The translations under genes and the position numbers were made by a program. From NCBI GenBank assembly GCA_944322255.1, contig CALUOK010000001.1, positions 1 through 64,000 on the forward strand: a stretch of 64,000 bases of DNA. Reading direction: 5' to 3'. The DNA is from Candidatus Methanomethylophilaceae archaeon (GTDB taxonomy: Archaea; Thermoplasmatota; Thermoplasmata; Methanomassiliicoccales; Methanomethylophilaceae). The notes beneath the pieces are model-generated. The model was not told the DNA's origin. It saw only the letters and a list, made by a program, of their open reading frames with translations, and ran no database searches. Position 1 is the stretch's first letter; each line of letters begins with the position of its first letter. Shown in pieces: positions 58,339-64,000 of this stretch.

Positions 58339-61221
58339 ATGAACTCGAAAGCGTTAATGGCGGCCGTACTGGCCGTCCTGATCACGTTTTCGCTGGGGGT
58401 GGCGGTTGCCTCGGACGGTTCCGAGGCGGCCCCGTCCGATGCGGAAACCATCGGCGAGGCGACGGAGTTCGCCGCCGGTGACATCTACGAACTCGGCGGG
58501 AAGAGCCTCGTCTTCACAGGCGACGGCCGTCTCGTCTTCAACAGCGGCTCCATACTGTCCGTGAGCGACAGCGTATACCTCGAGGGCTCCGGGACAATCC
58601 TGGCCCTCATGCCCGGATCCACGGTCCTGTTCATGGGCTCACCGTACGTGATCGCCACGTCTGTGGAGGTCGGACTCAACGGTTCCATGGATTTCGTGCT
58701 CGACATGGACATGACGACTCTGAGTGGCTCCGTGAGCATGGACATCAGCGACGGAGGCGAGGTCTCCATGATGGACGGGATCACCAGGGGAGGCCCCGGG
58801 AAGGAGGTCGACGCCCAGGTGAGCATGGGCGAAAGCGGCATGGCCGTCTCGATGAGCATGAACATACCCTACACAAGCGGCACGCTCTCCAGCAGCATCA
58901 TCTCCTCGTTCTATCCCGAGATAACGCTGCCGTTCGAATCCGTGTACGCGGAGCAGACCGGCCTGGCCCTCGAGATGAGGTTCTCCAAGGACGCGGCCAC
59001 CGGCGCCGTCAACATTACCGACATCGGCGGCAGCGGCCCCGCCTTCATGGAGGTCGACTCCATGCTGTACAGGATCCCCGAAATGGTCGAGATGAGAATG
59101 GACGACCTGAGGATGACGTTCGACCTCGAGACGGATGGCGCCTCGACCATCGTGCCCGTGGGCCTGCAGGTCGGCTCGGCCGACGCCACCATGACATACG
59201 GCGGAGTCACCTTCTCGGCGGAACTCCGCGACCTGAACACCGACCTGAGGATCTCCGCGGGAGCCGACGGGTCCGTCTCCATCGACGGAGGCTCCGACGG
59301 AGCTCCGTTCGAGATCGGCGTGGGCTCCGTCTCGATGAGCATCGACCAGATCACGGACGTCTCCGACATCGCCATGACAGCCTCGCTGACCGATGCGAGA
59401 CTCACCGTGTCCCTGGACATCGCGACCCTGCAGTCCGTTCCAGACATCGATGTCACGCTGGAGTCCGGCTCCGCCGGGGTCGGATACACCGTGTCCACGG
59501 AAGGCGTCGTGACCACCGCCGGCGCATCCGCGCAGGGATTCCGCGTCTCTCTCGAAGTCGGAGCGGACGCCATCGGTCTCGAGGCCTCCCTGGACTCGGC
59601 AAGCGCCGACCTGACCGCCATCGGAAGCCCCACGGCCATCGATGCGGAGATCAGGGACGTGAAGGTCGATGCCTCGATAACCTCGGCATCCCAGGTCGGC
59701 ACCCTGACCGTCGGATCCGTGTCCATGAACGTCCAGGCCCCCGTCGGGGCATCCTCTTACCAGAAGCGCACGATGGACATGCAGGGCATCGAGGCCCAGG
59801 TGTCCGGAGCGACCGTCTCGTCTATGAAGGTCGCCAGTCTGTCCTCGAGCGGCCCCGGCGTAGCGGTCGACAGCATATCCGAGACCGTCTCCGGCCTCGA
59901 GATCTCGATGGGGGACGTCCCATCCATCTTGTTCGACTCCTACCGCGCCGACGTGAAGGGCTTGGACGGAAGCGACGGATACGTAGAGGCCACGGATGTC
60001 GGCACCACGCAGGAAGGCGGCATCACCGGAAGCTACGTCTACGCCCTCGGACACAACACCAGCAGGGCGCTGAACGGCAGTCTCTCGTTCGTCTCCTCCG
60101 GCATCGTCGTCTACGACGGCATGACCGTGGAGTTCCGCGACAGCTATGTTGGGGACGTGCAGATCCTCGGCGGAACGGTCAACGGAACCGCGTACGTCTG
60201 CGGAGGCGGCTACCACACCGTGGCAGACCATGAGAGCAGCTACACGGTCGACGGCTACGGCGGATTCGACGCGGCCTTCGTGTTCGAGGACTCCCGCATC
60301 GTGTCCGTCGAGGCGACCCTCTGCTCCGACATGTACCTCGAGGACCACTTTACCGAGATCGAGCCCTATGACCCCGCCAGCGGCGGAGTCCCGTACGAGC
60401 TCGACGACAACGGCGACGCGGTCTTCACCGACCTGAGCGGCGGCACCATCATGGTCCCCGTCGGGCTCGCGACCTTCACCCTGACCGTCGACGGAACCGC
60501 TGGAGAGTACCAGTACGGGACCACCGTCACCGTTGAGGCGAGCACCACCCAGGCGGACATGGTATTCGCCGGATGGTTCGACGGAATCCAGATCGCTATG
60601 CCCGGAGGCGACTACTACGTCAGGTACGATGCCGAGATCCAGGAGCTCTGGGCCCCGGCGGACTACGACGTCGTCTCCGTCGAGGGCGGACTGTCCGTGG
60701 ACATCGGTGAGAACGGGGTGTTCTTCGTAGCCGATGTGTCGACGCTCCTGGGAGCCAGGAACGCCGCACCGGTCACCGAGCTGACCGTGACCAACAGCGT
60801 CGGGTCCGTTACCGTGGACCTTGAGGAGGTCGGTTCGGGATCCCTGATGGTCATGATGTCCGAGATGGGCCAGACCCCTGTCGGATACATCAACGACGCC
60901 GCATCCGGCTCGAAGATGTACATGATGCAGGCGTCCACGCTGTCCCCGGACGGGGAGTCCTCCCCGCTGGAGTCCAAGGTCTCCTTCGCCGAGAGCGCCC
61001 CGGTGTCGGGAATCACGTCCTACGGACAGAGGATCGACATGGCGCCGACCACCGGCGACCAGTACCAGGTGGGCTACGGCGAGGGCGTCGTGGCCTACGC
61101 GCTCGGAGAACCTGACGGCGGAAGCGGCGGCTCCATGCTGATCATCGGCGCAGTGGTCGTGGTCATCCTGGTGGTGGCCGTGGTGGCCGTAGTCATGATG
61201 AGGCGCAGGAGCACAGCCTGA
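58339..61221 (+). CDS. Large repetitive surface protein of unknown family
   Basis: The 960-residue protein has a signal peptide (MNSKALMAAVLAVLITFSLG), a long Ser/Ala/Gly/Asp-rich ectodomain and a C-terminal membrane helix (MLIIGAVVVVILVVAVVAVV) with a basic tail. The ectodomain repeats weak beta patterns such as VSMSIDQITDVSDI, VDASITSASQVGTL and VGSVSMNVQAP over residues about 180-560, so it is probably a long beta-solenoid. Near residue 715-770 is a segment like a Listeria-Bacteroides repeat (FTLTVDGTAGEYQYGTTV, FAGWFDG). It has few Cys. A TATA-like cattttaaa lies about 60 bp upstream. Its partner or ligand is unknown. Confidence 0.8.
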   Translation: MNSKALMAAVLAVLITFSLGVAVASDGSEAAPSDAETIGEATEFAAGDIYELGGKSLVFTGDGRLVFNSGSILSVSDSVYLEGSGTILALMPGSTVLFMGSPYVIATSVEVGLNGSMDFVLDMDMTTLSGSVSMDISDGGEVSMMDGITRGGPGKEVDAQVSMGESGMAVSMSMNIPYTSGTLSSSIISSFYPEITLPFESVYAEQTGLALEMRFSKDAATGAVNITDIGGSGPAFMEVDSMLYRIPEMVEMRMDDLRMTFDLETDGASTIVPVGLQVGSADATMTYGGVTFSAELRDLNTDLRISAGADGSVSIDGGSDGAPFEIGVGSVSMSIDQITDVSDIAMTASLTDARLTVSLDIATLQSVPDIDVTLESGSAGVGYTVSTEGVVTTAGASAQGFRVSLEVGADAIGLEASLDSASADLTAIGSPTAIDAEIRDVKVDASITSASQVGTLTVGSVSMNVQAPVGASSYQKRTMDMQGIEAQVSGATVSSMKVASLSSSGPGVAVDSISETVSGLEISMGDVPSILFDSYRADVKGLDGSDGYVEATDVGTTQEGGITGSYVYALGHNTSRALNGSLSFVSSGIVVYDGMTVEFRDSYVGDVQILGGTVNGTAYVCGGGYHTVADHESSYTVDGYGGFDAAFVFEDSRIVSVEATLCSDMYLEDHFTEIEPYDPASGGVPYELDDNGDAVFTDLSGGTIMVPVGLATFTLTVDGTAGEYQYGTTVTVEASTTQADMVFAGWFDGIQIAMPGGDYYVRYDAEIQELWAPADYDVVSVEGGLSVDIGENGVFFVADVSTLLGARNAAPVTELTVTNSVGSVTVDLEEVGSGSLMVMMSEMGQTPVGYINDAASGSKMYMMQASTLSPDGESSPLESKVSFAESAPVSGITSYGQRIDMAPTTGDQYQVGYGEGVVAYALGEPDGGSGGSMLIIGAVVVVILVVAVVAVVMMRRRSTA

Positions 61222-61266
61222 GCGCATAAACGGCGGCCCTGCCGCCTTCTTCTCAAAACATAAAAC

Positions 61267-61290
61267 CTCCCCGGCCTCGCAGCCGGGGAG
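61267..61290. terminator. Hairpin between the surface protein and aCPSF1 genes
   Basis: CTCCCCGGC-CTCGCA-GCCGGGGAG is a perfect 9-bp stem, 18 bp past the aCPSF1 stop on the minus strand. A shorter hairpin GGCGG-CCCTG-CCGCC (61231-61245) follows the surface gene on the plus strand. Confidence 0.65.
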
Positions 61291-61307
61291 AGCAAAATTG
61301 AAGTTTC

Positions 61308-63212
61308 TCACCTGAGCCTGATGGTCTCGAGGTTCAGAGGGGCCTTGGTCTCGATGCCGAACTTCTTGTAGATCGACGACGCCAGGTCCGTGCACTTCCT
61401 GTCCTCGCCGTGTCCGATGATGATCTTGTCCGGCTTGGGCTCCAGGGACGAGATGTACCTCATGAGCTGCTTCCTGTCGGAGTGACCGGAGAACCCGTCC
61501 ACGGTCTCCCTCTGCATCCTGATCTTCAGATTGATGGGCTTGCCGCGCATGTTCATGGTGATCTCGGACCTTCCCCTCTGGATGGTCCTTCCGATGCTGC
61601 CCTCGCTCTGGTATCCCACGAACAGCAGCCAGTTCTTCTCGTCGTCCGCCCACTCGCGGAAGTACTCCATGACCGGTCCGCCGGACATCATACCGCTGGT
61701 GGCGAGCACGATGCAGGGGTCGGGGGAGTGGCAGATCTCCTCCCTCATGTCGGCGGTCTCGACCCTCTTGAAGATGGGCGAGAGGAAGGGGTTCTCGTTC
61801 TGCTGGAAGATCTGGGTCCTCAGCTGGCTGTTCAGGTACTCGGGGTAGGCGGTGTGGATGGCGGTGGCCTCCCAGATCATACCGTCCAGGTAGACGGGCA
61901 TCTTGGGGATGGTGCCGTTGCGCATCAGCTCCTCTATGACCAGCATGACCTCCTGGGACCTTCCCACGGCGAAGACGGGCACCAGCACCTTGCCCCCGTG
62001 CTCGGAGGCCTGCTGCAGGTACTGTCCCAGCTGCTCGGACGCATCCCCTCTGGAGGGCTGCACGTCGTTGTGCCCTCCGTAGGTGGACTCGATGACCAGG
62101 GTCTCCAGCCTGGGGAACCTGTTGGTGGCCGGGTTGAACAGCCAGGTCTTCTCGTACTTGGTGTCCCCGGAGAAGGCCACGTTGTGCAGTCCGTCGCCGA
62201 TGTGGAAGTGGGCGATGGCGGACCCCAGGATGTGGCCGGCGTTGTGGAACGTGAGCCTGACGTCGGGGGCGATGTCGGTGGTCTCGTTGTACTTCAGGGT
62301 GATGGTGTGCAGGATCTCCTGCCTGACGTGCTGCGCCTCGTAGGGGGTCTTCTTGTTCTCCCCGAATCCCAGCTTGATGTTGTCCAGCTGGAGCAGCGCC
62401 ATCAGGTCCCTGGTGGGCGGGGTGCAGTAGACCGGCCCCTTGTAGCCGTACTTGAACAGCGCGGGGAGCGTCCCGCAGTGGTCCAGGTGGGCGTGGGTGA
62501 TGACGACGGCGTCGATGTCGTCTAGGGGCTGCACCTCCGGGATGCCGAAGTAGGGGGTGTTGTCGGAGCTGGGGTCCAGTCCGCAGTCGATGAGGATCTT
62601 GCTCTCCCTGGTGGTGAGCAGGGAGCAGGACCTCCCGACCTGCCTGAAGCCTCCCATGGCGGTGACCCTGACCCACTGCTCTCCGTCGAGCTTGGGCCTG
62701 GCCAGCCTCCTGGCCACGCGGGTGAGCATCTCCTGGCGCTCGTCGTGGTTGGCCCTCAGGTACCCCCTGACGTCGGAGACGGTCTTCGAGGGTATCGGCG
62801 GGGCGCGGATGACCTTGACGTTCCATCCGCACTGCTTCCTCAGGTCGGCCAGCAGCTGTCCTTCCTTCCCGACGACCTCGTTGGGGTTGACGGCCTCGAT
62901 CAGGGCCTCCCCGGTCTCCTCGATGAAGTTGATGTCGAAGATGTTGGCGGACTCCGGGACCATCCTTCTGATCTTCTCCTCCACGGTGGCGGGGTCCTCC
63001 AGGTTGGAGGGGTCGGGACGGATGTCCACCCTGCGGTGGATGGTCTGGGCGAGCGTCCTGGCTACGGAGTCGTTGGCGGATATCTTCTCGTACTCGTCGG
63101 TGTAGACGACTACGAGCGGCCCCTCGAACTTGATCTCCTTGATCTTTATGTCCGGAGGCATGTTCCTCTTCACCTCTTCGGTGAGGGTTTCGAACAGTCT
63201 GTCGACATTCAT
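61308..63212 (-). CDS. fttA: aCPSF1 / FttA transcription termination nuclease
   Basis: aCPSF1 is the archaeal homologue of CPSF73 that cuts nascent RNA and ends transcription. The 634-residue protein has two N-terminal KH-type domains (about residues 1-140, with NEVVGKEGQLLADLRKQ), the metallo-beta-lactamase core with THAHLDHCG (His240, His242, Asp244, His245), GHILGSA, GDTKYE, and the beta-CASP part ending GFSGHSDRKQLMRYI and IGHGED. All zinc ligands appear in place. The gene lies 76 bp downstream of psmB on the same strand, and the two may share a transcript. Length is typical. Confidence 0.96.
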   Translation of the reverse strand: MNVDRLFETLTEEVKRNMPPDIKIKEIKFEGPLVVVYTDEYEKISANDSVARTLAQTIHRRVDIRPDPSNLEDPATVEEKIRRMVPESANIFDINFIEETGEALIEAVNPNEVVGKEGQLLADLRKQCGWNVKVIRAPPIPSKTVSDVRGYLRANHDERQEMLTRVARRLARPKLDGEQWVRVTAMGGFRQVGRSCSLLTTRESKILIDCGLDPSSDNTPYFGIPEVQPLDDIDAVVITHAHLDHCGTLPALFKYGYKGPVYCTPPTRDLMALLQLDNIKLGFGENKKTPYEAQHVRQEILHTITLKYNETTDIAPDVRLTFHNAGHILGSAIAHFHIGDGLHNVAFSGDTKYEKTWLFNPATNRFPRLETLVIESTYGGHNDVQPSRGDASEQLGQYLQQASEHGGKVLVPVFAVGRSQEVMLVIEELMRNGTIPKMPVYLDGMIWEATAIHTAYPEYLNSQLRTQIFQQNENPFLSPIFKRVETADMREEICHSPDPCIVLATSGMMSGGPVMEYFREWADDEKNWLLFVGYQSEGSIGRTIQRGRSEITMNMRGKPINLKIRMQRETVDGFSGHSDRKQLMRYISSLEPKPDKIIIGHGEDRKCTDLASSIYKKFGIETKAPLNLETIRLR

Positions 63213-63288
63213 GGCAATCCTGCTTCATCAATTGAACGAGAACCGGTTTAGAATGGAAGTGGTTTGAAGGGGTTTGGTGAGTCCGAAC

Positions 63289-63924
63289 TCAGTTCGGGAA
63301 CGCGAAGCCCATGGCCTCGCATCTGGACTTGATCTCTTCTGCGGGGATCTCCTCGTACCCGTCGGGTCCGATGTAGGAGACCAGCATTCCGTCGCCGGTG
63401 CAGTTGTCCCTCCTCCTGGCGGCGTTGAGGGCGGTGATGGCGACGTCGATTCCCTCGTCCTTGGACATCCCCTCCTTGAAGGTTCCCTCCAGGGCTCCGA
63501 GGGCGAAGACGGATCCGGATCCGACGGACATGTAGTTGTCCTCGATGTATCCTCCGGCGCCGTCGATGCTGAACACGTGTCCGCCGGTCCTGTCGTACCC
63601 TCCGACGATGAGTCCGAGGTAGAATCCCTGGCGGATGACGCTGGCCACGAGGGTGGCCGCGGCGGTGACGGACATGGGGGCGCCCTTCTTCATGGAGTAT
63701 ATGGAGATCTCGCTCTGCATGAAGCGCACCATCAGCTGCGCGTCGCCGACCACTCCGGCAATGGTCATGCCGATGTTGTCGGAGAGCTGGTAGACCTTCT
63801 GGACGTGCGAGTGGGCGATGATGTTGCCCATGGTCGCCCTCTGATCGGAGGCGAGTATGACTCCGTCCTTGAGTTTGATTCCGATTGTCGTAGTACCGGT
63901 TTTAAGAGCGTCCTCGGCTGTCAT
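63289..63924 (-). CDS. psmB: Proteasome beta subunit
   Basis: PsmB is the catalytic subunit of the archaeal 20S proteasome. The 211-residue protein has a short propeptide (MTAEDALKTG) cut before Thr11, giving the active-site Thr in TTTIGIKLKDG, followed by VILASDQRATMG, Lys in the IAHSHVQKVYQL region, IAGVVGDAQLMV, and GSGSVFALGALE. Length and motifs are normal. A TATA-like atatagaacc at the right edge of the window (minus strand, about 63988-64000) lies 65-75 bp upstream. Confidence 0.96.
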   Translation of the reverse strand: MTAEDALKTGTTTIGIKLKDGVILASDQRATMGNIIAHSHVQKVYQLSDNIGMTIAGVVGDAQLMVRFMQSEISIYSMKKGAPMSVTAAATLVASVIRQGFYLGLIVGGYDRTGGHVFSIDGAGGYIEDNYMSVGSGSVFALGALEGTFKEGMSKDEGIDVAITALNAARRRDNCTGDGMLVSYIGPDGYEEIPAEEIKSRCEAMGFAFPN

Positions 63925-64000
63925 TGGTCAATCTCCTAGTTATGGGAAAAAGGCACCGTCCTCGACCGTGCTGGAGACCACATAGACGGCGGTTCTATAT

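Noticed and set aside
58639-63231. Very long open frame on the minus strand (about 1530 codons) antisense to the large surface protein and overlapping aCPSF1
   Set aside because: It is a product of high GC and codon bias opposite real genes. The translation is His/Gly/Arg/Asp-rich with no domain, and the sense-strand genes have clear motifs.

Overview
The window is GC-rich archaeal chromosome. Proteasome beta subunit, the transcription-termination nuclease aCPSF1, SRP54, TrmY, HMG-CoA reductase, TATA-type promoters and many 1-4 nt gene overlaps show an archaeon. A complete coenzyme F430 operon (cfbC-A-E-D-B) shows a methanogen or close relative. BspA-like leucine-rich and Listeria-Bacteroides-repeat surface proteins, rubrerythrin/rubredoxin genes and TnpB elements fit a host-associated Methanomassiliicoccales (Thermoplasmatota). 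That placement is inference, because no rRNA or mcrA lies in the window.

Layout. 1-7700: a TnpB C-terminus cut by the window edge, then the F430 operon. Its last small gene is split by a 1465-bp TnpB-only element with inverted ends and an 8-bp target duplication. 7748-14798: accessory genes, namely a BspA-like surface protein, a NO-stimulated-promoter family protein, a DUF1847 protein, a methyltransferase, an AT-rich beta-helix surface protein with a partner winged-helix regulator, and a YqaJ-like nuclease. 14967-21280: a second surface protein, a nitroreductase, two tandem ion-transporter-superfamily permeases, a 59-residue winged-helix protein and an anchored alpha/beta hydrolase. 21311-25238: a minus-strand four-gene unit (PemK/MazF-fold protein, DUF2201-VWA protein, MoxR AAA ATPase, BspA-like protein) divergent from tRNA-Ala(CGC). 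25695-29322: a frameshifted membrane protein, ferredoxin, double-rubredoxin protein and MFS permease.

29463-46812: a UvrA-like ATPase, a flavin-binding protein, purB, a coiled-coil protein, then a seven-gene plus-strand operon from srp54 through trmY, a zinc-ribbon membrane protein and a CoaD-like/YjjX fusion to a GlcD-EtfB-EtfA module that resembles the electron-confurcating lactate dehydrogenase. A candidate structured RNA precedes srp54. The minus-strand pheT-bcp pair and hmgA follow.

47014-56115 is the most unusual part: a tight seven-gene minus-strand operon with two RimK-like ATP-grasp ligases, two GH3-like acyl-adenylating amide synthetases, a heterodimeric ABC exporter and a STAS protein. 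It reads as a make-and-export system for an amide- or peptide-type small molecule. The rest of the window holds a TPR protein, rubrerythrin, a 960-residue surface protein, aCPSF1 and the proteasome beta subunit. Starts were often moved downstream of the longest open frame on the basis of domain alignment, Shine-Dalgarno sites, TATA spacing or overlap with the previous stop.
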